Positions 23,429 through 32,009 of a stretch of 64,000 nucleotides of DNA are shown in pieces; the stretch's first letter is position 1, and every line of letters begins with the position of its first letter. Under the pieces are notes generated by a model that saw only the letters and a program-made list of their open reading frames with translations, did no database searches and had not been told where the DNA came from. Both the position numbers and the translations under genes were made by a program. Origin of the DNA: Inquilinus sp. Marseille-Q2685 (lineage in GTDB: Bacteria; Pseudomonadota; Alphaproteobacteria; DSM-16000; Inquilinaceae); assembly GCF_916619195.1 (NCBI RefSeq), contig NZ_CAKAKL010000002.1, positions 1,778,871 through 1,842,870 on the forward strand. Reading direction: 5' to 3'.

Positions 23429-24436
23429 ATGGCCCACCGCGACATCGTGGCGATCGGCGCGTCGGCCGGCGGCCTGTCCGCGCTGAAGCGCATCGTCGCC
23501 GGGCTGCCGGCCGGATTCGACGCGGCGGTGCTGGTCGTGCAGCACATGCGGAGCGACCACAACAGCACCCTGCCTGCCATCCTGGAGCGCGCAGGCCCCC
23601 TGCCGGCCGGCTTCGCCGAGGATGGCCGGCCGGCGGAGCGCGGGCGGATCCATATCGCCCCGCCGAACCATCACCTGCTGCTGCAAGGCGAGACGCTGCG
23701 GCTCAACGCCGGCGCCTGGGAGAACGGCGTCCGCCCGTCGATCGACACGCTGTTCCGCAGCGTCGCCGCCTGCTGCGGAACGCGCAGCATCGGCGTGGTG
23801 CTGACGGGCTATCTCGACGACGGCAGCGCCGGCCTGCGCGCGCTCAGCCGCTGCGGCGCCATCACCGTGGTCCAGGACCCGGCCGATGCCGAATATCCCG
23901 ACATGCCGCGCAACGCCCTGGAGATGACGGAGGCCGACCATGTGGTCGCGCTCGACGCGCTGCCGGGCTTGCTCGGACGGCTGGTCGCCAGCCCCGCGGG
24001 CCCGGCCCGGCCGGTGCCGCCGGACATCCAGCTGGAGGCCGAGATCATGGCCAAGGGGTATGAGGAGGCCATGACGGCGCTCGACCGGCTCGGCGCCCGC
24101 TCCGTCTTCACCTGCCCGGATTGCGGTGGCGTCATGTGGGAGCTGCAGGACGGCGATACCCTGCGCTACCGCTGCCATCTCGGCCATGCCTATTCGGCCG
24201 CGTCCTTCGGCAATGCCCTGTCGGGAGAGGTGGTACGGGCGATGGAGACCGCCCTGCGCACGTTGGAGGAACGCGGCCGCATGCTCCGCCGTCTCGGCAG
24301 GCAGGCTTCGCAGCAGGGGCAGTCCAAGACGGCCAAGCTGTGGTCGGAGCGGGCGGACGCGTTCGCGCAGCAGGCCGAGACCATCCGCGCGGCGCTGCTG
24401 CAGATCCAGACGGCGGAAGGCGGCCGGCAGGCGTGA
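23429..24436 (+). CDS. CheB-type protein-glutamate methylesterase with C-terminal Cys/His zinc-ribbon-like module
   Basis: A 335-residue protein with a CheB esterase domain in residues 1-190: catalytic Ser12 in AIGASAGG, His39 in VVQHM, and the Asp-bearing LTGYLDDGSAG. It lacks the N-terminal receiver of chemotaxis CheB, so it is not controlled by direct phosphorylation. Residues near 225-255 contain FTCPDCGG and then RCHLGHAY, a Cys/His set that looks like a metal-binding ribbon, followed by a helical tail. GAAGGGAC precedes the ATG. It lies 69 bp downstream of the hybrid kinase and is probably co-transcribed; no che operon or receptors are nearby, so the role is likely not classical chemotaxis. 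Confidence 0.88.
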   Translation: MAHRDIVAIGASAGGLSALKRIVAGLPAGFDAAVLVVQHMRSDHNSTLPAILERAGPLPAGFAEDGRPAERGRIHIAPPNHHLLLQGETLRLNAGAWENGVRPSIDTLFRSVAACCGTRSIGVVLTGYLDDGSAGLRALSRCGAITVVQDPADAEYPDMPRNALEMTEADHVVALDALPGLLGRLVASPAGPARPVPPDIQLEAEIMAKGYEEAMTALDRLGARSVFTCPDCGGVMWELQDGDTLRYRCHLGHAYSAASFGNALSGEVVRAMETALRTLEERGRMLRRLGRQASQQGQSKTAKLWSERADAFAQQAETIRAALLQIQTAEGGRQA

Positions 24437-24529
24437 CGGCAGCCGGGCGGGCTCGTTTCCAATGCGGCCCCGAGCGGCGTCGCTTTGGCCAGAATAGCGG
24501 CCAGGCAAAGAGGTCGAGCCTCGCCCGCC

Positions 24530-25069
24530 CTATCCCGGCCGGGCGATCCGGTACAGCACATGCGGCCGCAGCGGGTCGCCGGGCGGGACGGTGACGTCCT
24601 CGAACTCGCCGCCGGCGACATAGTCCAAGCCCAGCCGCTCCATGGCGCGACGCGAGGGCGTGTTGATCGCCGAGGTATAGCCGATAACGTCCGGCAGGCC
24701 GAACCTGGTCCAGGCGGCGTCCAGGCAAGCCAGGCCGATCTCGATGGCATAGCCCTGGCGCCAGAAGGCGCGGCCGAGGATCCAGCCGATCTCGGCCGAA
24801 TGCTCTCCCGGCACCTCGGGCCCCGGGCGCGACAGCCCGGCGCCGCCGACCAGCGCGCCGTCCGCCCTGCGCTCGACCGCGACGAAGCCGAAGCCCTGCT
24901 CCGCCAGCGCGGCCGCCGCCTCGTCGATCACGGCGTCGGTCTCGGCCGGCGTCAGCACGCCCGGATAGTAGTAGCGGCGGACCTCCGGATCGGCATTGAT
25001 CGCGGCGAAGCCCGCCCGGTCGCGATCCTCCCAGGGACGCAGCAGCAGCCGAGGCGTCGCAAGTCGCAT
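24530..25069 (-). CDS. GNAT N-acetyltransferase (RimJ/RimL-like)
   Basis: A 179-residue acetyltransferase that would transfer acetyl from acetyl-CoA to an N-terminus or small amine. The start RLATPRLLLRPW and the later SAEIGWILGRAFWRQGYA and INTPSRRAMERLGL are characteristic of the RimJ/RimL branch, the last being the acetyl-CoA-binding end of the fold. It lies 39 bp downstream of gapR on the same strand with a hairpin between. The substrate is unknown. Confidence 0.88.
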   Translation of the reverse strand: MRLATPRLLLRPWEDRDRAGFAAINADPEVRRYYYPGVLTPAETDAVIDEAAAALAEQGFGFVAVERRADGALVGGAGLSRPGPEVPGEHSAEIGWILGRAFWRQGYAIEIGLACLDAAWTRFGLPDVIGYTSAINTPSRRAMERLGLDYVAGGEFEDVTVPPGDPLRPHVLYRIARPG

Positions 25070-25091
25070 GATCCGTCGCTCCGCCCGGCTG

Positions 25092-25108
25092 GAGACCGAA
25101 GCGGTCTC
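25092..25108 (-). terminator. Hairpin directly after gapR
   Basis: GAGACCG and CGGTCTC pair with a 3-base loop, starting right after the gapR stop codon. There is no T-run, so it is either a weak terminator or an mRNA 3'-end stabiliser. Confidence 0.4.
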
Positions 25109-25357
25109 TTACTCGAGCATGCCGAGGGCCTGCTTGTAGAGGTCGAGCAGTTCCTCCTGCTCGCGGCGGTCGTCCTGCTCCATCTTCCGCAGGCGGATGA
25201 TCTGGCGGATGATCTTGGCGTCGAAGCCGGTGCCCTTGGCTTCGGCATAGACATCCTTGATGTCGCCCGCGATCCCCGCCTTCTCCTCCTCGAGCCGCTC
25301 GATGCGCTCGATGAACGACTTCAGGCGATCCGCGGCGATACCACCGACATCCGACAT
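25109..25357 (-). CDS. gapR: GapR nucleoid-associated protein (DUF2312)
   Basis: An 82-residue helical DNA-binding protein of the GapR family, known in Caulobacter to clamp overtwisted DNA ahead of replication and transcription. The core [19 protein letters not shown], then [15 protein letters not shown] and [12 protein letters not shown], is strongly conserved in alphaproteobacteria. The ATG at 25357 follows AAGGACC. Part of a second, decayed copy lies at 27482-27580 on the same strand, beyond the beta-helix gene. In related genomes gapR often neighbours DUF1244 and pyruvate kinase genes (from memory); here an inserted gene separates it from DUF1244. Confidence 0.95.
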   Translation of the reverse strand: MSDVGGIAADRLKSFIERIERLEEEKAGIAGDIKDVYAEAKGTGFDAKIIRQIIRLRKMEQDDRREQEELLDLYKQALGMLE

Positions 25358-25618
25358 GGCTGGTCCTTCAAAGGGTATGGTCCGTTCAGGGCGGGCGACC
25401 ATAAAGCGGCCGGGCCGGACCGGCAAGCGGGCTGTCCCAGCCCAGCGCCGGCGCGGGCCTCCGGCCGGCGGCGGGTGCGATCTCGCGGCCTGATTCGGCC
25501 CCTCGTCCGCGTCCATGGGAGCGCTTGCACGGATCTTTTGCCGATCGTCCTCTTCGCCCATTCGGCATCTTTGCGTGTTATCGAAGGATCCACTGCTGGA
25601 CTTCTCGAAAGAAACACG

Positions 25619-27478
25619 ATGAAGCACATCAGATGCCTGCCCTTCCTGCTCCGAGCAGTTCCGGTCTCCGCCCTGGCGATGGGGGCGGCCGCGGCGATGC
25701 CGGTCGCTTCCGCGAGCGCGGCCACGTATTACATCAACAGCAACCTGCCCGCCTGCAAGGACGCCGGCGGCCCCCCGTCGAACAGCACCGGGACCAGCCC
25801 GGAAGATGCCTGGTGCGACTTCACCCAGATCAACAGGACGCCGCTCGGCCCGGGCGACCGGGTGCTGCTGGCCAGGGGCGCGAGGTGGAACCAGCGGCTG
25901 TCCCTGACGGGCGCCGGCTCGGACACCCAGCCCATCGAGGTGGCTGCCTATGGGGATGGCAAAGGACGTCCGGTGATCGGATACAATTCGATGACCGAAA
26001 AGATTGACGGAAAGGACGTGCAGAGGGAGATCGCCGTCAGGCTGACCAACCCGAGCAATTTCGTGTTGAGAGACCTGGAGGTCGACGGCAAGGACGAGAC
26101 GGGCACGAAGAAGCTCGCCACCGGCATCAGCGCCTACTACTCCGAAACGGGCAAGCGCAACCTCCGCATCGAAAACATCTATGTGCACCGCAACCGGACC
26201 GGACTGCTGATCGAGGGCGCCTCGACGCTGCCGGAGGACCAGCCGGCGCTGACAGGCCTGCGCGTCACGCGCGTGCGGGGTGAGCACAACGAACAATCGG
26301 TGGTGACCACCCGCTACGGCCGCACGCCCAGCCGGATCTTCATCAAGGATGCGGTGTTCAGCGGGCTGGTCCTGAGCGAGGACGACGGCAAGATCGGCGA
26401 CAGCGACCCTGCGGGCAAGCGCAGCTGTCCCAACTCGCTGCAGCTCACGCACCTGACGGACGCGACGGTCCTCGATTCTCTTGTAAGCAAGGCCGGCGGC
26501 TGCCCTGTGAAGACCGGGACCACCGGCGTGCACATCGCCCATGCCACGGACGTGCGTATCGTGAACAACATCATCGTCGACACGCAGGACACTGCGAGCC
26601 CCGACATGACAGGCCTGAACTATGAAGGGTGGACGACCAACGTGTCCGTCATAGGGAACTACGTCGGCGGCACGGCCGGGCCGGGAATCGAGGTGCTCGG
26701 CAACCACGCCGATGGGGCCAACACCGACGCCATCGTCGCCTCCAACGTGGTGGTCGACTATGGCAAGTCCGCAGCCCGTTCCAAGGCGAAGAGCTCCGCC
26801 TTCTTCAGCGAGGGGAGCAGGCGAGGAAGTTCGATCCCGACCGGTGCGTTCAACGACAACATCTATGACGGCTCGTTCACCAACCGGCCGCTTCTTACCA
26901 ACTTCGACAAGTTCGCCAAATCCAACAACTGCAGGACAACCGAGGACCATGTCTGGTTCGCCGCGAAGGACTTCGGCCCCGAGCAGGAGGCGCAGAACTG
27001 GACATACGGGTCGTCCGACAACGGCCACGTTACTCCATTGAGCTATGTCTCTGGCGCCAGGCGCTGGCAGTCGGCCGGCACGGACACCCCGCCGCGCATC
27101 GACGCCTGGACCATGCAGCCCGGAGGAGGAACCTCCCTGGTGGCGCGCAGCTGGGTGGCGCCGAAGGCGGGCGTCGTCACGATCCGCGGCTACGCCGTCA
27201 GCTACATGGGTGGCGACGGGGCAGGCGTGCAGGTGGTCCATGAATCCAAGAAACCGGACGGAACGGCCAGCACGACGGTCGAATTTCCCAGGAAGCTGGT
27301 CGCCCCCGGCCCCGATCACGGCGTGTCGACCACCATCCGGAGGCTCGACGTCGCCGCCGGCGACAAGGTGCATTTCCTGGTCGATTCCGGCGACGCGGGC
27401 GACAACTCGAACGACGTGGTCAGCTGGACTCCGTCCGTCGCCTATATCGACGGCGACACCTCGTGCGGCTCCGATTGA
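25619..27478 (+). CDS. Secreted right-handed beta-helix protein with C-terminal beta-sandwich module
   Basis: A 619-residue exported protein. The ATG at 25619 begins a Sec signal peptide (basic start, long hydrophobic run, ASA-ATYY cleavage near residue 35). Residues about 150-420 show the spaced N-hydrophobic strands of parallel beta-helix repeats ([47 protein letters not shown]). Such folds are found in polysaccharide lyases and tail-spike proteins. The C-terminal 130 residues ([29 protein letters not shown]) resemble beta-sandwich modules of extracellular carbohydrate-active proteins. GC is visibly lower than in neighbours and the gene lies between gapR and a gapR relic, both signs of acquisition. 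Catalytic activity cannot be assigned. Confidence 0.82.
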   Translation: MKHIRCLPFLLRAVPVSALAMGAAAAMPVASASAATYYINSNLPACKDAGGPPSNSTGTSPEDAWCDFTQINRTPLGPGDRVLLARGARWNQRLSLTGAGSDTQPIEVAAYGDGKGRPVIGYNSMTEKIDGKDVQREIAVRLTNPSNFVLRDLEVDGKDETGTKKLATGISAYYSETGKRNLRIENIYVHRNRTGLLIEGASTLPEDQPALTGLRVTRVRGEHNEQSVVTTRYGRTPSRIFIKDAVFSGLVLSEDDGKIGDSDPAGKRSCPNSLQLTHLTDATVLDSLVSKAGGCPVKTGTTGVHIAHATDVRIVNNIIVDTQDTASPDMTGLNYEGWTTNVSVIGNYVGGTAGPGIEVLGNHADGANTDAIVASNVVVDYGKSAARSKAKSSAFFSEGSRRGSSIPTGAFNDNIYDGSFTNRPLLTNFDKFAKSNNCRTTEDHVWFAAKDFGPEQEAQNWTYGSSDNGHVTPLSYVSGARRWQSAGTDTPPRIDAWTMQPGGGTSLVARSWVAPKAGVVTIRGYAVSYMGGDGAGVQVVHESKKPDGTASTTVEFPRKLVAPGPDHGVSTTIRRLDVAAGDKVHFLVDSGDAGDNSNDVVSWTPSVAYIDGDTSCGSD

Positions 27479-27481
27479 TCC

Positions 27482-27580
27482 GGCCTGCCGACGGAGATCG
27501 AGCAGCGCCCCCCTGCGCCCGGCGGTCGTCCTGCCCCATCTTCCGCAGGCGGCAGCCGGCGCCCTGGCTTCGGCGCAGAG
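27482..27580 (-). pseudogene. Relic of a second gapR (DUF2312) gene
   Basis: Starting 4 bases after the beta-helix stop, this stretch aligns with 25127-25240 of intact gapR in the same orientation. A 33-bp block (27520-27552 against 25164-25196) differs at one base, flanking parts match more loosely, and there is a 1-base indel plus a deletion of about 28 bp before the last matching segment. Only the gene's 3' half is represented, so no GapR protein can be made. It sits 13 bp from the stop of the DUF1244 gene. Confidence 0.8.
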
Positions 27581-27593
27581 AGGCGCGCCGATC

Positions 27594-27911
27594 TCAGTGC
27601 TTGTGCGAGGCGTCGAACGCCTTCTGCTGGCCGGCCGAGGCCTCCTTCTGGTGCTTGGCCTTCCAGCTCTCATACGGCTCGCCGTAGACGATCTCGCGGG
27701 CCTGCGGATCGGAGAGCGGCACGCCCCGCTCCTCCGCCGCCTCGCGGTACCAGCGCGACAGGCAGTTGCGGCAGAAGCCGGCCAGGTTCATCAGGTCGAT
27801 GTTCTGCACGTCGGTGCGCCGGCGCAGATGCTCGACCAGGGTGCGGAAGGCGGCGGCTTCCAGCTCGGTGCGGGTCTTGGCGTCGATCTCGGTCTTGGGG
27901 GGCTCGGTCAT
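27594..27911 (-). CDS. DUF1244 family protein
   Basis: A 105-residue cytoplasmic protein of a family widespread in proteobacteria and of unknown function. The core [39 protein letters not shown] and [12 protein letters not shown] is highly conserved; the paired Cys in CRNC could bind metal. The ATG at 27911 gives the usual length; a GTG at 27923 is in frame. It is the last gene of a run with the carboxylate-amine ligase and N-formylglutamate amidohydrolase genes on the same strand. Confidence 0.9.
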   Translation of the reverse strand: MTEPPKTEIDAKTRTELEAAAFRTLVEHLRRRTDVQNIDLMNLAGFCRNCLSRWYREAAEERGVPLSDPQAREIVYGEPYESWKAKHQKEASAGQQKAFDASHKH

Positions 27912-27950
27912 GACGTTGTCCACGGGTTCCGGAATTCGAGATGTGGGGTC

Positions 27951-29093
27951 TCAGGCGGCGGGCTGCAGCCCCTCCTTGGTCTCCAGGATCAGCCGGTCGA
28001 CCACGCGCCGCAGCGCCTCGGCCTCGTCGGCGCCCTGGGCCAGGGCTTCGTAATAGGCGGCGAGCTGGCGGTGGGCCGAGGTGCCCTGGGCCAGGATGGT
28101 GCGCGCATGCGCGATCTCGGCCTCGCAGCCCAGCGCCGCCGCATCCTCCGCCACCATCGCCAGCACCTCCTCCAGCAGGTCGGCATAGGGCACCAGCTTG
28201 CCCTTGCCCCAGTCGATCAGCCCTTCCTCGAAGCCGTAGCGCATGGCGCGCCAGCGGTTCTCCTCGATCAGCACGCTGCGGTAGCGGCGCCAGGCGATGT
28301 TCTGCGCCCTGAGGCGCCACAGCATGCGCAGCAGGCACTGGTAGAGGGCGGCGACGCTCAGCCCGTCCTCGACCCGGGTGCAGACGTCGGTGACGCGCAT
28401 CTCCAGCGTCGGGAAACGGGCAGAGGGGCGGATGTCCCACCAGATCTTGCTGCCGTCCTCGATCACCCCGGCCTGGACCAGCGCCGCCAGCGTCGCCTCG
28501 AATTCGCCGTAGCTCTGGAACTCCTCCGGCATGCCGGTGCGCGGCAGCTCCGAGAACACGGCCAAGCGGTAGGATTTCAGCTTGGTGTCGGTGCCCTGCC
28601 AGAACGGCGAGGAGGTGGTCAGGGACAACAGATGCGGCAGGAAGTAGCGGACCTGCCGCATCAGGTCGATGCGCAGGTTCGGGTCCTCGATCCCGGCATG
28701 GACATGGGTGCCGCAGATCAGCAGGCGCCGCACCGGCACGCCGAGATCGCGCGCCAGCTGGTCGTAGCGGCTGCGGTCGGTGTGCTTCTGCGGCCGCCAG
28801 GTGCCGAAAGGGTGGGTCGAGGCGGCGATCAGCGCCAGGCCGTGCCGCTCCGCCTCCTCCACCACCGACCGGCGCAGCCGGGTCAGCTCGGCCCGCGCCT
28901 CGGCGATGCTGCGGCAGACCGGGGTGCCGACCTCGACCTGGCAACGGAAGAACTCGCGGGCGACCGCGCCCTCGTGCCGGTTCTCCAGCGCCTCCACCAG
29001 CTCCGGCGGCGGGTCGGGCACCAGGTCGCGGCTGGCCGGGTCGACCAGCAGGTACTCCTCCTCGATGCCGAGGGTCAGCGCCGGCTCGGTCAT
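27951..29093 (-). CDS. YbdK-type carboxylate-amine ligase (glutamate-cysteine ligase family 2)
   Basis: A 380-residue ATP-grasp-like ligase of the GCS2 family. The start LTLGIEEEYLLVDP, the CGTHVHAGI metal-site motif, WWDIRPSARFPTLEMRV and ENRWRAMRYG are typical. E. coli YbdK has weak glutamate-cysteine ligase activity, and the physiological role in this group is unsettled. The start at 29093 overlaps the upstream stop by 4 bases (ATGA), so it is translationally coupled to N-formylglutamate amidohydrolase. The reading frame is open further upstream, but only as a shadow of that gene. Confidence 0.92.
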   Translation of the reverse strand: MTEPALTLGIEEEYLLVDPASRDLVPDPPPELVEALENRHEGAVAREFFRCQVEVGTPVCRSIAEARAELTRLRRSVVEEAERHGLALIAASTHPFGTWRPQKHTDRSRYDQLARDLGVPVRRLLICGTHVHAGIEDPNLRIDLMRQVRYFLPHLLSLTTSSPFWQGTDTKLKSYRLAVFSELPRTGMPEEFQSYGEFEATLAALVQAGVIEDGSKIWWDIRPSARFPTLEMRVTDVCTRVEDGLSVAALYQCLLRMLWRLRAQNIAWRRYRSVLIEENRWRAMRYGFEEGLIDWGKGKLVPYADLLEEVLAMVAEDAAALGCEAEIAHARTILAQGTSAHRQLAAYYEALAQGADEAEALRRVVDRLILETKEGLQPAA

Positions 29094-29959
29094 GCCACGG
29101 CCTGCAGCGGCTGGTACAAGGTTTGGTCGGCCAGGATCGGGGCGAAGATCCCGGCCATCCGGTCGGCCCAGGCCGCGGCCGCCGCGTCGGCCGCGATCAG
29201 GTCCTGCCGCATCTCGATCAGCACATGCGGCAGGCCGCGCGGCTCGGCGTGGTGGTGGATGGTGTAGCCGTGCTCGTTGCGGCCGGAATAGGGCTGGTTG
29301 TCGCCGACCGTGATCTCCGGATCGCGGCGCAGCGCCTCCATCAGCGGCAGCGGGATGCGGCCGTCCTCGCGCCACAGCACCCCGACCTGCCAGGGCCGGG
29401 CGAAGCCGCGCATGACGGGGGTGAAGCTGTGCAGCGACAGGAGCGCCGGGGCCGGGCAGCGCGCCGCGATCCGGTCCAGCTGTTCGGCGATGGCGTCGTG
29501 ATACGGGTGGAAGAAGGCGTCGGCGCGGGCAGCCTCGTCCTCGCGCGTCAGCTTCGCGTTGCCGGGCACGATCACGCCGTCGCTGATGGCGCAGATCGAG
29601 GTCGGATCGTCCAGTTGCCGGTTCGGGTCGAGGATCAGCCGCGAATAGCGGTGCAGCAGCAGCGGCGCGTCCAGCCGCTCGGCCAGGCGGCGGGAGAAGG
29701 CGTCGATGCCGATGTCGTAGGCGACGTGGCGGTCGAGCGCCGCCGGGTCGACGCCGAGCGTGCCGAGGGATTTCGGGAAGGCGCGGCCGGCATGGTCCGC
29801 CACCAGCAGGGCGCAAGCCTTGCCGTCGGGATTCACCAGCTCGAAGGGCGGCGGGTCGTCGGGTCCGAGAAGCATCATCGCGGGCACGGTAGCAGGGCGC
29901 CGCGAGGCTGTGGAGGCGCGACGCAACGCCAGGGTGCGCTCGCCAGAATTGTCAGACAT
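29090..29959 (-). CDS. N-formylglutamate amidohydrolase family protein
   Basis: A zinc hydrolase related to HutG of histidine degradation, which releases formate from N-formylglutamate. VADHAGRAFP, DIGIDAFSRRLAE, RLILDPNRQ, SLHSFTP and LIEMRQDL follow the family pattern. No hut genes are nearby, so an N-formyl or other N-acyl amino acid is a safer guess than histidine breakdown. The 289-residue frame starts at 29959, but the family homology begins around the ATGs at 29878/29875, and neither start has a clear ribosome site. It leads a three-gene operon with the carboxylate-amine ligase and DUF1244. Confidence 0.88.
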   Translation of the reverse strand: MSDNSGERTLALRRASTASRRPATVPAMMLLGPDDPPPFELVNPDGKACALLVADHAGRAFPKSLGTLGVDPAALDRHVAYDIGIDAFSRRLAERLDAPLLLHRYSRLILDPNRQLDDPTSICAISDGVIVPGNAKLTREDEAARADAFFHPYHDAIAEQLDRIAARCPAPALLSLHSFTPVMRGFARPWQVGVLWREDGRIPLPLMEALRRDPEITVGDNQPYSGRNEHGYTIHHHAEPRGLPHVLIEMRQDLIAADAAAAAWADRMAGIFAPILADQTLYQPLQAVA

Positions 29960-30005
29960 GATATGACCGAGTTGACCAACCCGTCACGCCATCCGAGGTG
30001 ACACC

Positions 30006-30794
30006 ATGACCACCCTGTCCGCCCTGCCCGTCTTCCCGGATCTCGCCGGCAAGGCCGTGCTGATCACCGGGGCCAGCACCGGCATCGGCGCCGCCGCCGC
30101 CCGCGCCTTCGGCCAGAACAAGGCCAAGGTCGCGGTGAACTACAATTCCAGCCGCGAGGCGGCCGAGGCGGTGGTGGCCGACATCCAGGCCGCCGGCGGC
30201 GAGGCGATCCTGGCCCCGGGCGACGTGACCAAGCCCGAGACTGCGCAGCGCCTGGTCGAGCAGACCGTGGCCGCCTTCGGCCGGCTGGACGTGCTGGTCA
30301 ACAACGCCGGCGCGCTGGTCAAGCGCACTCCGGTCGCCGAGTACACGGACGAATTCGTCGACGCGGTGCTGGACGTCAATGTCCGCCATGTCGTCCGCTT
30401 CATGCGCGAGGGCGCGGCGCAGATGCGGCGCCAGGGCGGCGGGTCGATCATCAATCTCAGCTCGATCGCCGCGCGGCACGGCGGTGGCCCGGGCTCGGTG
30501 ATCTACGCGGCCGCGAAGGGCTTCGTCGCCGTTGCCACCCGCGGCTGGGCCAAGGAGCTGGCGAAGGACGGCATCCGGGTCAATGCGATCTCGCCCGGCG
30601 TCATCACCACCCCGTTCCACGAGCGCTTCTCGACCGCGGAGCAGCTGGCAGCGATGCAGGCAACGATCCCGATGAACCGCCTCGGCACCTCCGAGGAATG
30701 CGCCGCCGCCTTCCTCTACCTCGCCTCCGAGGCCGCCGGCGGCTACGTCACCGGCCAGATGATCGAGATCAACGGCGGCCAGTACATGCCGTAA
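30006..30794 (+). CDS. SDR-family NAD(P)-dependent oxidoreductase
   Basis: A classical short-chain dehydrogenase of 262 residues. The cofactor loop GASTGIG, the NNAG motif, the catalytic Ser in INLSSIAA, the YAAAK pair (Tyr and Lys) and the ISPGVITTPF stretch are all present. A basic-neutral second strand (VNYNSS) suggests NADP(H) preference. The best matches by eye are 3-oxoacyl-ACP reductase or glucose dehydrogenase-like SDRs, but the substrate is not predictable. It is divergent from the N-formylglutamate amidohydrolase gene and is followed by a hairpin terminator. Confidence 0.93.
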   Translation: MTTLSALPVFPDLAGKAVLITGASTGIGAAAARAFGQNKAKVAVNYNSSREAAEAVVADIQAAGGEAILAPGDVTKPETAQRLVEQTVAAFGRLDVLVNNAGALVKRTPVAEYTDEFVDAVLDVNVRHVVRFMREGAAQMRRQGGGSIINLSSIAARHGGGPGSVIYAAAKGFVAVATRGWAKELAKDGIRVNAISPGVITTPFHERFSTAEQLAAMQATIPMNRLGTSEECAAAFLYLASEAAGGYVTGQMIEINGGQYMP

Positions 30795-30799
30795 GACAA

Positions 30800-30821
30800 G
30801 CCGAGGCATTTACACCTCGGC
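30800..30821 (+). terminator. Hairpin after the SDR gene
   Basis: GCCGAGG and CCTCGGC pair across an 8-base loop, 5 bp beyond the SDR stop. No T-run follows. Confidence 0.45.
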
Positions 30822-30891
30822 GACGGCGGCGACGAGCGTACGAACGGATTGCCTCTCCCGCCGGCTGGTGCCTTTTCAGCATTTCCAACAC

Positions 30892-30979
30892 CGTCATTGC
30901 GAGCGTAGCGAAGCAATCCAGGGGCCAGCGCGAACCGGCCCGTGGATTGCTTCGTCGGCTTCGCCTCCTCGCAATGACG
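30892..30979. repeat. 88-bp palindromic intergenic repeat (CGTCATTGCGAG type)
   Basis: Perfect 12-bp ends CGTCATTGCGAG and CTCGCAATGACG enclose a second inverted pair (GAAGCAATCCA and TGGATTGCTTC). Elements with these ends are common between genes in many alphaproteobacteria (general knowledge). One copy is seen here, between convergent genes. Confidence 0.8.
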
Positions 30980-31010
30980 ATGTGGAATAAGCGTTGAGAA
31001 AAGGTCCCGC

Positions 31011-31910
31011 TCACTTCCAGTCCGTGGCGCTGCTCTCGCCGTTCAGGAAGGGCATCACCGTCGCCGGCAGTTGCGGCGACAGGAAGATGTCGTAATGGGT
31101 CGCGCCGGGCAGGATGGCCAGGCGGTTCTTCGACATGTGCTCGCGCTGCCAGCCGGCGTCGCGCAGCCCGCCGCCGAGCAGCTGGTAGAACTTCACCTCG
31201 TGCTCCGGCCGGTACATGTCGCTGTCGCCATAGACCAGCATCACCGGCATGGTCAGCTTCGGCACATCCGCCGACCAGTCATAGGGCTTGCGCATCAGCG
31301 CACCCATGGCGTCGAGCAGCCGCGGGAAATCCTCCGGCTTCGGCGCCACCGCGACGTACGAGGTGTACATCGGCGTGTTCTTCATCATCTCGGCCATGCC
31401 GGCGCCGACCGCGGCCTGCTGCGGCAGCATCTCCGGATAGAAGCCGTCCCGGGCATAGCCGGCCGAGACCAGGGCCAGCCGGCGCACCATCTCCGGGTGC
31501 TGCACCGCCAGCCGGAAGGCGACGCCGCCGCCCAGCGAATAGCCCAGCACGTCCGCCTGCTTGACACCGAGCTGGCGCAGGATCGTGGCCATGTCGTCGC
31601 CCATCGCCGCCAGGTCGATCGGCCGGTCGCCCAGCGGCGTGCGGCCATGGCCCTGCAGGTCGACGGCGATGACCTGGCGCTTCGCCGCCAGCGCCGGCAG
31701 CAGCGGCCGGAACATGTCGATCGAGCCGAGCCCGCCATGCAGCAGCAGCAGCGGCTCTCCCTGCCCGTGGACCTCGTAGTAGTAGCCGATTCCGCCGGCC
31801 TCGGCATGGCCGCTGCGGATCGCGGCGTCCGGCGCCTGGGTCTGGGCGGCGGCGGGCACGGCGACGAGCGTTGCCGCCGCCAGAACACCGGTCAGGATCA
31901 TCTTCAGCAT
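31011..31910 (-). CDS. Exported alpha/beta-fold hydrolase
   Basis: A 299-residue periplasmic or secreted hydrolase. The ATG at 31910, after GGAGCCCGAC, starts a Sec signal peptide with cleavage near AAA-QTQ (about residue 22). The oxyanion motif LLLHGGLGS, nucleophile Ser in GYSLGGG, the Asp in VYGDSD and the His in PGATHYD make a complete catalytic triad. The substrate could be an ester, lactone or epoxide; nothing in the context narrows it. The open frame extends upstream to 32000, but the signal peptide fixes the start. Confidence 0.9.
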   Translation of the reverse strand: MLKMILTGVLAAATLVAVPAAAQTQAPDAAIRSGHAEAGGIGYYYEVHGQGEPLLLLHGGLGSIDMFRPLLPALAAKRQVIAVDLQGHGRTPLGDRPIDLAAMGDDMATILRQLGVKQADVLGYSLGGGVAFRLAVQHPEMVRRLALVSAGYARDGFYPEMLPQQAAVGAGMAEMMKNTPMYTSYVAVAPKPEDFPRLLDAMGALMRKPYDWSADVPKLTMPVMLVYGDSDMYRPEHEVKFYQLLGGGLRDAGWQREHMSKNRLAILPGATHYDIFLSPQLPATVMPFLNGESSATDWK

Positions 31911-32009
31911 GTCGGGCTCCATCCCTGGTCTGGCGGATCGCGGTCCGCCGTGATGCGATGGCCCAAGGACGCTGCCGCCCGGACGGTCCCGACATCCCAC
32001 CCAAAAAGT

